Shown: in pieces, positions 25,577 through 33,837 of the stretch
Position numbering within the stretch: the stretch's first letter is position 1
Layout of the letters: every line of letters begins with the position of its first letter
NCBI RefSeq assembly: GCF_023147585.1
Contig: NZ_JAHXOZ010000004.1
Location: forward strand, 62,001 to 126,000
Reading direction: 5' to 3'
Length of the DNA stretch: 64,000 nt
DNA from: Micrococcus sp. EYE_212
GTDB lineage: Bacteria > Actinomycetota > Actinomycetes > Actinomycetales > Micrococcaceae
The notes under the pieces: generated by a model
Databases searched by the model: none
What the model saw: the letters and a program-made list of their open reading frames with translations, nothing else
What the model was told of the DNA's origin: nothing
Made by a program: the position numbers and the translations under genes

Positions 25577-27217
25577 TCAAAGGCGATTCCCGTCACAGGG
25601 ACCCCCGGAATCCCCCGTCGACACGCGGGGAAGGACCACGTCGAACCGGGTCCGGCCCTCCCCGGATCCGGCGGTCACATCCCCGCCGAGGCCACGGGCG
25701 GCGGCCCGCACGATGGGCAGGCCGAGGCCGCTGGAGTGCTCCCCGCCCGCGAGGGGGCCCCCGCCGCGCACGAAGCGGTCGAAGAGCCCCGGACGGATCT
25801 CCGGGGGGATGCCCCCGCCGTCATCCTCCACCCGGACGCGCATGGCGGGCGCGCCGCTCACGGGGAGGGCTGCGGGGGCCAGGGAGACCGCGACGGTGGT
25901 GCCCGCAGGGGTGTGCCGGCCGGCGTTGGAGAGGAGGTTCCCCACGATCCGGCTCAGTCGGTCCCGGTCGCCGGGCATCCCGCAGGGGGACCCGTCCAGG
26001 TCGGGCACCTCGACCTCCCACCGGTGGTCCGGCCACGCGGCGCGCGCATCCATCACGGCGTCCAGCACCACCTCGCAGACGTCCACGGCGCAGTCGTCGC
26101 CGTCGCCGTCGCCGTCGAAAGCATCCAGTCCGAGTGCACGGCCGCGGTGTGCGGCCTCCAGGCGCGCGAGCACGAGCATGCCGTCCACGAGGTCTGTCAT
26201 GCGGTCGGCCTGGTCGAGCACGCGGGCCAGGGATCGCCGCCCGCCCTCCGAGAGGTCCTCCGTGAGCGCGAGCATCTCCGCGTACCCGCGCACCGAGGCG
26301 AGCGGGGTGCGCAGCTCATGGGAGGCGTCCGCCACGAACCGGCGCAGCTCCTGCTCCTCGCGGAGCCGCCGCTCCAGGGCGGAGTCCACGGCGCCGACGA
26401 GCCGGTCCATCGCCCGGCCCACCACGGCCACCTCGTCCGCGCCCTCGAGGGCGCGGCGCGGGAGGCGGGCGCGCGCGAGGTCCACGCCGCCGCCGGCCAG
26501 GTCCATGCGGGCGACGTCGGCGGCCACCTGCGCCACCTCGCCCAGCGGGCGCAGGGTGCGCCGGATCCACCACGAGGCGAGCGCGCCGGTGGCCGCCACC
26601 ATCAGGGCGACGCCTGCCAGCGTCAGCGCCACGCCGTCGCGCCGTCCCTCCACCAGCTCCTGGGTGGGCAGGCCCACCACCAGCACCTTGTCGCCTGCCA
26701 GCCAGGGGGCCGTAGGCTCCAGGCCGCCGGCCTGGAGCTCGTAGGCGACCCCTCCGACGTCCGCGGACACCTGCTCCCCCTGGGCGAGGCCCTGCACCGC
26801 GTGCACCACGTCGTGGCGCTCCTCGCTCGTGAGCGTGCGCGGGTGGCCCGAGGGCTCGAGCACGGCGGCCTCGAGAGCCGAGCCGGCGTGATCCGCCAGC
26901 TCCGCGCGGGAGACGGTGCCCACCAGGGTCCCCACCGGCTGGGCGAGGCTGCCCGGCCGGTGTCGCCCTGGGCCGTCGGCGCCGTTCGCCCCTGATGACG
27001 CCGGGGCGCCGACCACCGGCGGGACCGGCTCGGCGGCGTAGACCTGGGTGGCCGCGCGCTCCCACGCGGCGGAGAGGGAGGTGGCCAGCTGGCGGTCCAC
27101 CATGCCCTGGGCGGCGAGCATGATGTACGCGGTCCAGATGCTCATGGTGACGAGCAGGATGGCCAGCAGCCCCAGGAGGAGGCGCGTCGCGACGGAGCGG
27201 CGGCGACCCCGGAGCAT
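25577..27217 (-). CDS. Sensor histidine kinase, OmpR-partner (HAMP-HisKA-HATPase)
   Basis: A kinase of 546 residues counted from the ATG at 27217. Helix one is near residues 10-35, followed by an extracytoplasmic domain of about 150 residues, helix two near 195-215, a HAMP linker, and the HisKA box ADASHELRTPLASVRGYAE with His300. The HATPase domain has VGNLLSNAGRHTP (N box) and a G-box around GEHSSGLGLPIVRAAARGLGG. The overall layout is that of MprB/TcrY-like kinases. The upstream ATG at 27289 would overlap the regulator gene by 23 bases but lacks a ribosome binding site, whereas GAGGGG precedes 27217, so the shorter start is preferred. Confidence 0.9.
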   Translation of the reverse strand: MLRGRRRSVATRLLLGLLAILLVTMSIWTAYIMLAAQGMVDRQLATSLSAAWERAATQVYAAEPVPPVVGAPASSGANGADGPGRHRPGSLAQPVGTLVGTVSRAELADHAGSALEAAVLEPSGHPRTLTSEERHDVVHAVQGLAQGEQVSADVGGVAYELQAGGLEPTAPWLAGDKVLVVGLPTQELVEGRRDGVALTLAGVALMVAATGALASWWIRRTLRPLGEVAQVAADVARMDLAGGGVDLARARLPRRALEGADEVAVVGRAMDRLVGAVDSALERRLREEQELRRFVADASHELRTPLASVRGYAEMLALTEDLSEGGRRSLARVLDQADRMTDLVDGMLVLARLEAAHRGRALGLDAFDGDGDGDDCAVDVCEVVLDAVMDARAAWPDHRWEVEVPDLDGSPCGMPGDRDRLSRIVGNLLSNAGRHTPAGTTVAVSLAPAALPVSGAPAMRVRVEDDGGGIPPEIRPGLFDRFVRGGGPLAGGEHSSGLGLPIVRAAARGLGGDVTAGSGEGRTRFDVVLPRVSTGDSGGPCDGNRL

Positions 27218-27266
27218 CGAGCGCCCACCCCTCGGGCCGCTCCCCTGGTCCGAGGGGACCGCCGCC

Positions 27267-28034
27267 TCAGGCGGCAGGGCGGATGACATACCCGGCGCCG
27301 CGGACGGTGTGGATCATGGGCTCGCGGCCGGCGTCGATCTTCTTGCGCAGGTAGGAGATGTACAGCTCCACGATGTTCGCGCGGCCGCCGAAGTCGTAGC
27401 CCCAGACCTCCTGGAGCAGCCGCTCCTTGGAGAGCACGGTGCGCACGTTGGACATCAGGTGCCGCAGCAGGTTGTACTGCGTGGCGGTCAGCTCGATGAG
27501 GTCGCCGCCGCGGGTCACCTCGTGGGTGCGGGTGTTCATCACCAGATCGCCCACCACGAGGACTTCGGCGCCGGCCTCCACGAGCCCTGCGCGCTGCACG
27601 AGGCGGTGGGCGCGGATCAGCACCTCCTCCATGGAGAAGGGCTTGGTCACGTAGTCGTCGCCGCCCGCGGCGAGGCCGGAGATCCTGTCCTCGGGGGCGT
27701 CCTTGGCGGTGAGGAACATGGCGGGCACCTCGGCCCAGTGCGCGCGCAGGCGGCGCAGCACCTCCAGGCCGTCCATGTCGGGGAGCATCACGTCGAGCAT
27801 CACCAGGTCCGGCTGGTGGTGGACGCCCAGCTCGACGGCGGTCTCGCCGTCGTGGGCCGTCTTCACCTCCCAGCCGCACAGCCCGAAGCCCATGGCGAGG
27901 AGGTCCGCGATCATCGGCTCGTCGTCGACGACGAGGACGCGCACGGGGGCGCCGTCCGGGTGGGACAGCTGGGGGAGCACCTCACGCAGCGCGGCCATCG
28001 ACATGGGTGCGGCGGGGTTCTGGGCGGAGCTCAC
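27267..28034 (-). CDS. Two-component response regulator, OmpR family
   Basis: A 255-residue regulator. An N-terminal extension of about 30 residues precedes the receiver domain (VRVLVVDDEP, phosphoacceptor Asp81 in LVMLDVMLPDMDG, Lys in YVTKPFSMEE). The C-terminal winged helix is typical of OmpR/PhoB (LTATQYNLLRHLMSN, LSKERLLQEVWGYDF, VELYISYLRKKID, VRGAGYVI). The GTG start at 28034 has GTGAGGA before it. It forms an operon with the kinase gene and resembles MprA/TcrA-type envelope stress regulators. The nearby WGxxGxxG protein is a possible target. Confidence 0.93.
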   Translation of the reverse strand: MSSAQNPAAPMSMAALREVLPQLSHPDGAPVRVLVVDDEPMIADLLAMGFGLCGWEVKTAHDGETAVELGVHHQPDLVMLDVMLPDMDGLEVLRRLRAHWAEVPAMFLTAKDAPEDRISGLAAGGDDYVTKPFSMEEVLIRAHRLVQRAGLVEAGAEVLVVGDLVMNTRTHEVTRGGDLIELTATQYNLLRHLMSNVRTVLSKERLLQEVWGYDFGGRANIVELYISYLRKKIDAGREPMIHTVRGAGYVIRPAA

Positions 28035-28120
28035 GGGGCGGTCCTCACGGGTGATCAGGGAGGGGCGGACGGGTGGGTGGTCGAGCGGACGGCGACGGCG
28101 GCCGAAAGGTTTCTGTGTTA

Positions 28121-28126
28121 ATCCTA
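28121..28126 (-). promoter_or_regulatory. -10 element for the OmpR-type regulator operon
   Basis: TAGGAT on the minus strand (28126-28121), followed by an AT-rich TAACACAG, stands about 87 bases before the GTG start. This operon would therefore have a real 5' leader, unlike many neighbours. Confidence 0.5.
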
Positions 28127-28228
28127 CGGCCGGGTCGCGGATCCAGACCGCCGGGCACACCGTGGCCCTTGGCACAGCCCGCCCCGGGGCGGGCGGCCGG
28201 GAGGGCCGAGGTGAGGCCCAGGACGAGG

Positions 28229-28969
28229 TCAGGCCGACGGCTTCATGGCCCAGTGGATGGCGAGCGTGCCGAACATGTGCAGCCGGTGGCCGATGTTCAC
28301 GAATCCCGCCTCGGCGAACAGGTCCGCGAGCTGCTCGGGGGTCTTGAACGCGGCGGTGGAGCGGGAGAGGTACTGGTAGGCCTCCGGGGTCTTGGTGATC
28401 GCGCGCGCCACCAGGGGCATGACCCGGTGGATGTAGAGGGAGGAGAACGGCTTGACGATGTTCTCCGGCGCCGGTGAGGTCTCCAGGGCCGCCATCCAGC
28501 CGCCGGGCCGCAGCACACGGAACTGCTCGGCCAGGGTGGCGGGGATGTCCGCCACATTGCGCAGCAGGTAGCCGTGGGTGAGGGAGTCGAAGGAGTCGTC
28601 CTCGAAGGGGAGGTCCATCGCGTCGGCCTCGACCCACTCCACGCGGCCGCCGCCCGGGCGGGCCCGGCCGACCTCCATCATCTCGGGGGCGAAGTCCGCG
28701 CCCACCACGGTGGCGTCCGGATGCTGGCGCAGGACCTCCAGGGCGATGTCGCCCGTGCCCGTGGCCAGGTCCAGCACGCGTCCACCCTGGGGCACGTTGG
28801 CCCGGGCCACGGTGCGCCTCACGAGGCGGGGCTCCTGGCCCCACGTCATCACGGTGTTCATGAGGTCGTAGCGCCCGGCGATCGAGTCGAACATCGAGGA
28901 GACGCGCTCCCCGTGGTCCGGGGTGCGGCCGTCGGCAGGGCGCGGGACGGGGGTGGTGGGATCGCTCAC
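28229..28969 (-). CDS. menG: Demethylmenaquinone methyltransferase
   Basis: A 246-residue class I SAM-dependent methyltransferase of the UbiE/MenG family. Diagnostic segments are FDSIAGRYDLMNTVMTWGQE near the N terminus, VLDLATGTGDIALEVL (SAM motif I), the SFDSLTHGYLLRNV motif, and LETSPAPENIVKPFSSLYI with PLVARAITKTPEAYQYL downstream. It catalyses the last step of menaquinone synthesis, consistent with a Gram-positive aerobe that uses menaquinones. The GTG start at 28969 is supported by TACCGT (28981 to 28976, minus strand), ending 6 bases upstream. The longer open frame is rejected. Confidence 0.94.
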   Translation of the reverse strand: MSDPTTPVPRPADGRTPDHGERVSSMFDSIAGRYDLMNTVMTWGQEPRLVRRTVARANVPQGGRVLDLATGTGDIALEVLRQHPDATVVGADFAPEMMEVGRARPGGGRVEWVEADAMDLPFEDDSFDSLTHGYLLRNVADIPATLAEQFRVLRPGGWMAALETSPAPENIVKPFSSLYIHRVMPLVARAITKTPEAYQYLSRSTAAFKTPEQLADLFAEAGFVNIGHRLHMFGTLAIHWAMKPSA

Positions 28970-29167
28970 CCCACCACGGTAGCGCGCGGGGCGGACACCG
29001 GGGCGCGGCGCCGGGCGGTGGCGCATGGCTGGGCGCGTGGGATGCGACGACGGCAGGGCATCCCGCACACCGCAGTCCGGCCGAGGGCTGAATCCTTGCC
29101 GGGCCCGCACCCGCCAGGCCTAGCGTGGGCTCCAGACCCATCCGATGCAGGAACGAAGGAAAACCTC

Positions 29168-29833
29168 ATGTCGAACGTGCTCATCCTCGGCGGCCACGGC
29201 AAGGTGGCCCTGCTGGCCGCCCCGCTGCTCGCCGCCGCCGACCACACCGTCACCTCAGCCATCCGCGACGCCGCCCAGAGCGCCGACGTCAAGCAGGCCG
29301 GGGCCACCCCCCTCGTGCTGGACATCGAGCACGCGGGCGTGGACGAGCTCACCGAGGCCTTCCGGGGGCAGGACGCGATCGTCTTCTCCGCCGGCGCCGG
29401 CGGCGGCTCCCCCGAGCGCACCCGCGCCGTGGACCACGACGCCGCCGTCGCGAGCATGCGCGCCGCCAAGGCCGCGGGCGTGCGGCGCTACGTGATGGTC
29501 TCCTACCTCGGCGCCTCGCTGGAGCACGGCCTGCCCGAGGACGACGACTTCTTCCCCTACGCCCAGGCGAAGGCCGAGGCGGACGCCGCGCTGCAGGAGA
29601 CCGATCTGGACTGGACCATCCTCGGCCCCGCCGCGCTCACCCTCGTGGAGCCCACCGGCCGCATCACGGTGGACCCGGACCTCGACGCCCCGGACGCCCC
29701 GAGGGGCGAGGTCTCCCGCGGGAACGTGGCCCGCGTGATCGCGGCCGTGCTCGAGGACCCGTCCACGGTGCGCACGCGGATCGAGTTCGTGGACGGCGAC
29801 ACCCCGATCACCGAGGCGGTCGAGGCGGCCTGA
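29168..29833 (+). CDS. NAD(P)-binding oxidoreductase, atypical short-chain type
   Basis: A 221-residue Rossmann-fold protein. The N terminus VLILGGHGKVALLAAPLL carries a glycine-rich loop, and VSYLGASLEHG and FPYAQAKAEADAAL give the region where an SDR Tyr-x-x-x-Lys pair would be (YAQAK). DLDWTILGPAALTLVEPTGR is typical of the NAD(P)H-binding (NmrA-like/YwnB) group. The reaction is unknown. The start has GAAGGAAA before it. A -10-like TAGCGT near 29121 gives a leader of about 40 bases. Confidence 0.88.
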   Translation: MSNVLILGGHGKVALLAAPLLAAADHTVTSAIRDAAQSADVKQAGATPLVLDIEHAGVDELTEAFRGQDAIVFSAGAGGGSPERTRAVDHDAAVASMRAAKAAGVRRYVMVSYLGASLEHGLPEDDDFFPYAQAKAEADAALQETDLDWTILGPAALTLVEPTGRITVDPDLDAPDAPRGEVSRGNVARVIAAVLEDPSTVRTRIEFVDGDTPITEAVEAA

Positions 29834-29838
29834 GGCCC

Positions 29839-29867
29839 TTGACGCGCCCCGCCCCGTGTGCCCGAAT
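29839..29867 (+). promoter_or_regulatory. Sigma-70-like promoter of the YCII-type gene
   Basis: TTGACG (29839-29844) and CCGAAT (29862-29867) are separated by 17 bases. The -10 ends 6 bases before the ATG at 29874. This is the clearest -35/-10 pair with a leaderless start in the window. Confidence 0.6.
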
Positions 29868-29873
29868 GGGCGC

Positions 29874-30257
29874 ATGGGCCAGTACCTGATCACCGTGTGG
29901 CACGCGCCGGGCATCCACGCCACCGGCGCCGCGTACCAGTCCCCCGAGGAGATGCAGATCGCGCACGAGCGCGTCAGCGCCTACAACGCCATGCTCCAGA
30001 ACGCCGGCGCCTTCGTGGGCGCGGGCGGCCTGATGCCCCCGGAGGAGGCGCTCGTGGTCGACGCCACCGCCGCGGAGGGGCCGGAGAAGACGAGCACCGC
30101 GGCCGAGGTGCGCGGCGGCACCCTCGCCCGGGGAGACCTGCAGATGGGCGGGTTCTGGATCGTCGAGGCCCCGGACGACGCCGGCGCCCGCACCTACGCC
30201 GCCGAGGCCTCCTTCGCGTGCGGGCAGCCCGTGGAGCTGCGCCGCCTCCAGGGCTGA
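29874..30257 (+). CDS. YCII-related (YciI-like) protein
   Basis: A 127-residue protein with the ferredoxin-like YCII fold: MGQYLITVWHAPG at the start, a central GGLMPPEEALVVDATAAEGP, and GGFWIVEAPDDAGARTYAAEAS near the end. Relatives fuse to or sit near extracytoplasmic sigma factors and may have oxidoreductase-like roles, but the function is unknown. The ATG at 29874 is selected because of the promoter spacing. An in-frame ATG six codons upstream lies inside the -10 region. Confidence 0.85.
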   Translation: MGQYLITVWHAPGIHATGAAYQSPEEMQIAHERVSAYNAMLQNAGAFVGAGGLMPPEEALVVDATAAEGPEKTSTAAEVRGGTLARGDLQMGGFWIVEAPDDAGARTYAAEASFACGQPVELRRLQG

Positions 30258-30262
30258 CGCGG

Positions 30263-30880
30263 GTGCGCCAGGGCGCTCCGGAGGGCGGGCCCTCGCTCTG
30301 CGAGGTCCCCGAGCTGGCCGATGGCGAGCTCGCCCTCCACGCCGCCGACGGCCGCCACGCGCGCGGCCTCGGCGCGCTCATGCGTGACGTCGAGGTGCAG
30401 GTGCTCACCGGCTCCGTCTCCTCCACGGCCGAGGCCGAGGCGCTGGCCCGCGGCGAGGCCGAGCCGGACCTGAGCCCCGCCCAGCTGAGGGCGGTCTACG
30501 ACCGCTGGGCGGGGGCTGAGGACCGCGCGGTCTGGGCCATCGAGGTGGACGGCGCGGTGGTGGGCGAGGTCCTCCTGCTGGACCTGGACGCGGAGAACCG
30601 GGCGTGCGGGATGCGCCTGTGGCTCGCCCGGGAGCGGGACCGCGGGATCGGGACGCGGGCGCTGCGCCTCGTCCTGGACCACGCGTTCGGCACCGTGGGA
30701 CTGCACCGGGTGGGCCTCGAGGTGTACGCCCACAACCCACGCGCGGTCCACGTCTACAGGAAGCTGGGCTTCGTGCTCGAGGGGACGCTCCGCGAGGCCC
30801 TGCTGCTGGACGGGCGCTGGGTGGACTGCCACGTCATGGGGCTCCTGCACCACGAGTGGGCGACGGCACGGACGGCGTGA
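30263..30880 (+). CDS. GNAT-family N-acetyltransferase (RimJ/RimL type)
   Basis: A protein of about 205 residues with a GCN5-related acetyltransferase core. WAIEVDGAVVGEVLLLDLD forms the central strands, RDRGIGTRALRLVLDHAF is the acetyl-CoA loop (motif A), and HRVGLEVYAHNPRAVHVYRKLGF with the VLEGTLREALLLDGRWVD tail is typical of RimJ/RimL enzymes. These usually modify protein N termini or small molecules. The GTG start at 30263, five bases after the preceding stop, is a choice without a strong ribosome binding site. Confidence 0.85.
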   Translation: MRQGAPEGGPSLCEVPELADGELALHAADGRHARGLGALMRDVEVQVLTGSVSSTAEAEALARGEAEPDLSPAQLRAVYDRWAGAEDRAVWAIEVDGAVVGEVLLLDLDAENRACGMRLWLARERDRGIGTRALRLVLDHAFGTVGLHRVGLEVYAHNPRAVHVYRKLGFVLEGTLREALLLDGRWVDCHVMGLLHHEWATARTA

Positions 30881-30888
30881 CGCACCGC

Positions 30889-31623
30889 TCAGGCCGGCGT
30901 GAGGCGCCGGTCGAGGTCGCCGAGCATCCCCATGAAGCCGGTGAAGCCGGTGAGGATCCCCACCAGCACGAGCCCGACGGTGCGGGAGCCGAGGCGCGGC
31001 ACGTCCAGGAACGGATAGGGGTACCAGTCGATCCGCCGCCCGCGCGTCATGGTCATGGCGGCCCACAGCAGGGGGATCACGGAGGCGAGGCCGGCCCGGC
31101 GGTGCGTGATCTGCCCACGGGGGTCGAAGAGCGCCCACACGGCGGGGGCGAGCACGGGGTTCACCACGTGCTGCAGCGTGTCGTTGACGCGGTAGAGCGC
31201 GGTGTCCTCCTCGTGGCCGCGCAGCACGGCGTTGTACACGATGCCCGTGACCATCACGGAGCCCAGCCCCGCGGTGCGCAGGGCCCAGAACGCGTCCGAC
31301 GTCGGCGCCGTGTCCCGCGCCGCGAGCGTCAGGGAGGTGCCGGCCACGAGCGCGTTGGACAGCCATGTGAAGTAGGCCGGCTGGTTCAGGGCGTGCGCCC
31401 ACCCGGCGGAGAAGCCGCCCTGGTAGCCCACGCCCGGGATGACCATGGTCGCCTTCCTGGCCCCGATGGAGAACGAGGTGAGGCACCCGACGGCGGGCAG
31501 CACGCCGGCGCTCCACCACGCCAGACGCGCGACCGGGCGCGGCGCGACGGCCGCCGTGCGGCGATGACGACGCAGGCGGTGCAGGGAGGAGGGCAGGCTG
31601 ACGCGGGGGGTGGGAAGGGGCAT
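30889..31623 (-). CDS. Pr6Pr-type integral membrane protein
   Basis: A 244-residue protein with six hydrophobic segments and a basic N-terminal tail rich in Arg and His. Sequences such as YFTWLSNALVAG, GIVYNAVLRG, LQHVVNPVLAPAVWALFDPRG and DWYPYPFLD match the Pr6Pr (FAR-17a/AIG1-like) membrane protein family. Members are thought to be membrane hydrolases or transport-linked, but no function is secure. It stands alone and points towards the acetyltransferase gene (convergent). Confidence 0.82.
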   Translation of the reverse strand: MPLPTPRVSLPSSLHRLRRHRRTAAVAPRPVARLAWWSAGVLPAVGCLTSFSIGARKATMVIPGVGYQGGFSAGWAHALNQPAYFTWLSNALVAGTSLTLAARDTAPTSDAFWALRTAGLGSVMVTGIVYNAVLRGHEEDTALYRVNDTLQHVVNPVLAPAVWALFDPRGQITHRRAGLASVIPLLWAAMTMTRGRRIDWYPYPFLDVPRLGSRTVGLVLVGILTGFTGFMGMLGDLDRRLTPA

Positions 31624-31719
31624 GGGGGACCTCGCATGAGAACGCGGTGGCGGGACGGAGGAATCCCCCAGTGTTGCATGAACGGAAGATGAACGGAAGT
31701 CGTCGAGAGGAAGAACGCA

Positions 31720-31745
31720 CGCGCGGGGGCGACCGCCCCCGCGCG
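31720..31745. terminator. GC-only hairpin downstream of the glutaminase gene
   Basis: Arms at 31720-31730 and 31735-31745 are 11 complementary G/C bases with a 4-base loop. It starts 11 bases past the glutaminase stop on the minus strand. Confidence 0.6.
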
Positions 31746-31755
31746 CACCCCGCCC

Positions 31756-33081
31756 TCAGACCTCGGCGAGGACCCCGTCCGGATCGTCGATCCGCACGCG
31801 GACGCCGTCGGCCTCGAGGCGGTGCACGCCCTCCGCCATGAGCCGCCGCCCCACCTCGGTCACCCGGTCCACCCGCTCGAGGTTCAGCACGACCTCCTCG
31901 ATGGCCCCGTCCTCCTCGCCGGCCGCCACCGCGTCCTCCAGGGCGCCCCGGCCGACGGCGGTGCACGCCGCCACATCCGGGTGCTCATCCCCGTCCCAGG
32001 ACCAGCCCCGCTGCCGGCGCTCGCCCGTGCCGAGGTCCGCGAGCGCCGAGACCACGGCGTCCGCGCCGCCGAAGCGGATGACGCCCTGCAGGTGCAGGCG
32101 CACGCTGGCGCCCTCGCGGCTGACGTGGCGCACCACGGTGCCGCCCAGGGCGTCGGCCTCCATGATGTGCAGGTTCAGGTCCTCGGACATGCGGCGGCAC
32201 ACCCGCACGCCGCGCAGCGAGCTGCCGTGGGCGTCCAGGCGGGGGGAGAACACGCCGATCCCCACCTGTCCGGGCAGGGCGCCGAGCACGCCCCCGGCCA
32301 CGCCGGACTTCGCCGGGATCCCCACGTCCACGAGCCACTGCCCGGCGTCGTCGTACATCCCGGAGGAGCTCATGACGGAGAGGACCTGGCGGGCCACGCG
32401 CGCCGCGATGACCCGCTCGCCGGTGAGCGGGTGGAGGCCGCCCGCGGCGAGGCACGCGCCCATGAGGGCGAGGTCGCGGGCGGTCACGAGGACGGAGCAC
32501 TGCGCGATGTACCCGGCGACCACGTCCTCGGCACGGTCCTGGATGATGCCGTGGCTGCGCATCATGTGGCCGAGGGAGAGGTTGCGGTCCGCGGTGGCCA
32601 GCTCGGCCTCGTAGGACTCCTGGTCCACCCGCAGTGGCCGGCCGGCGAGCGCGGAGAGCAGGGAGACGAGCCGGTCGATCCGCTCCTGCGGGCGCGCGTC
32701 CGGCCCCACGAGGAGCTGGTGCACGGCGATGGCGCCGGCGTTGATCATGGCGTTGTCCGGGCGGTGGGACTCCGCCTCGAGGGAGAGCTCGTTGAACGCC
32801 TCCCCGGAGGGGTTCAGGGCCACGCGGGCGTCCACCTCGGCGCGGCCGCGGTCCATGAGGGCGGCCGCGTACCCGAACGGCTTGGAGACGGACTGGATGG
32901 TGAACTCCGTCTCGTCGTCGCCGGCGGAGTAGAGGTGCCCCGTGACGGTGGCGAGGGCGATGCCCAGCCGGTCCGGGTCCGCGGTGGCCAGCGTGGGGAT
33001 GTACTGCGCGAGCTCGCCCTCGTTGGAGTCCCGGAGGGAGTCGTGGAGGGAGCGCAGGTAGTCCTGGATCGGGTGACGCAT
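31756..33081 (-). CDS. glsA: Glutaminase with C-terminal STAS domain
   Basis: A 441-residue protein. Residues 1-310 form a serine-dependent beta-lactamase-like glutaminase: catalytic motif S64-V-S-K67 in TIQSVSKPF, substrate-binding ALNPSGEAFNELSLE and HRPDNAMINAGAI, RNLSLGHMMRS, and GIPAKSGVAGG. Residues about 330-441 are a STAS domain (VRLHLQGVIRFGG, VVLNLERVDRV). It converts glutamine to glutamate and ammonia. The same domain pair is found in the well-studied salt-tolerant enzyme of Micrococcus luteus K-3. The ATG shares one base with the stop of the upstream acetyltransferase gene (TGATG), so the two are probably translated together. Confidence 0.94.
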   Translation of the reverse strand: MRHPIQDYLRSLHDSLRDSNEGELAQYIPTLATADPDRLGIALATVTGHLYSAGDDETEFTIQSVSKPFGYAAALMDRGRAEVDARVALNPSGEAFNELSLEAESHRPDNAMINAGAIAVHQLLVGPDARPQERIDRLVSLLSALAGRPLRVDQESYEAELATADRNLSLGHMMRSHGIIQDRAEDVVAGYIAQCSVLVTARDLALMGACLAAGGLHPLTGERVIAARVARQVLSVMSSSGMYDDAGQWLVDVGIPAKSGVAGGVLGALPGQVGIGVFSPRLDAHGSSLRGVRVCRRMSEDLNLHIMEADALGGTVVRHVSREGASVRLHLQGVIRFGGADAVVSALADLGTGERRQRGWSWDGDEHPDVAACTAVGRGALEDAVAAGEEDGAIEEVVLNLERVDRVTEVGRRLMAEGVHRLEADGVRVRIDDPDGVLAEV

Positions 33082-33752
33082 CAGCGGGCCTCCCACCACA
33101 TGCCGGTGAGGTCCTCGGTGCCGAACGCCCGCACGGGCTCGATCTCGGCGAACCCGAGGCGCGCGTAGAACGGCACGTTGGCCCGGGTGGAGGACTCGAG
33201 GTAGATCCCGGTGCCGTCCGCGCGCCGCTGCCGGTGGCGCACGAGGGCGCTCGCCGCGCCCCGGCCTCGGGCCGCGGGAAGGGTCCCGAGGTCCGCGAGG
33301 TACCAGTGCGGGACCGTCGGGCGGGCGCGCTCGCACGCGGCCACGGTGAGCGCCATGTCCAGCGCGTGGGCGCCGTGCACGCGCAGCAGGCCGGGCACGG
33401 AGGCGACGGCGGCCGGCACGGTGGTGCCGCGCGGCGCGTCCGGCGCCCCCCACAGGGCGGCGGCGAGGACCGTGCCGTCCGCGGGGTCCACGGCGACGTC
33501 GACCGCGCCGGGCACCCGCCCGTCGGGCCCGGGAGACAGGGCGTCCCGCACCGCACCGGAGAACTTGCGGGTCAGCCGCTCGACCCTCCGGTCCGCGGGG
33601 AGGAAGGAGACCGTGTAGGGGTCGGTGACGAAGGACTCGGCGAGGACGGACGCCACCCGGCGCACGGTGCTCCCGCGCAGCGCGTCCGGCCGCAGGGTCA
33701 CCACCTGCACGCGGGCGCGGTCGAGGGCCGGGGAGGGGTCCGGGGAGGTCAT
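33081..33752 (-). CDS. GNAT-family N-acetyltransferase
   Basis: A 223-residue acetyltransferase with a long N-terminal region (VRRVASVLAESFVTDPYTVSFL) of the type seen in puromycin-acetyltransferase-like GNATs. The acetyl-CoA loop is ARGRGAASALVRHR and the C-terminal part IYLESSTRANVPFYARLGFAE. It is the first gene of an operon with glsA, sharing TGATG at the junction. The start at 33752 is supported by TAGACT (33765 to 33760, minus strand), ending 7 bases before the ATG. The substrate is unknown. Confidence 0.9.
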   Translation of the reverse strand: MTSPDPSPALDRARVQVVTLRPDALRGSTVRRVASVLAESFVTDPYTVSFLPADRRVERLTRKFSGAVRDALSPGPDGRVPGAVDVAVDPADGTVLAAALWGAPDAPRGTTVPAAVASVPGLLRVHGAHALDMALTVAACERARPTVPHWYLADLGTLPAARGRGAASALVRHRQRRADGTGIYLESSTRANVPFYARLGFAEIEPVRAFGTEDLTGMWWEAR

Positions 33753-33837
33753 GGCCGCCAGTCTAGGGACCGCGGCGCCGTCGCGGCCCGGCGTCACCGG
33801 CGCGCGGGGGCCGACGTGATCGGGGACACTGGGGGCC

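Noticed and set aside
27218-27289. ATG at 27289 as the start of the OmpR-partner kinase.
   Set aside because: It would overlap the regulator gene by 23 bases and has no ribosome binding site; the added residues look like translated intergenic sequence. Not fully excluded.
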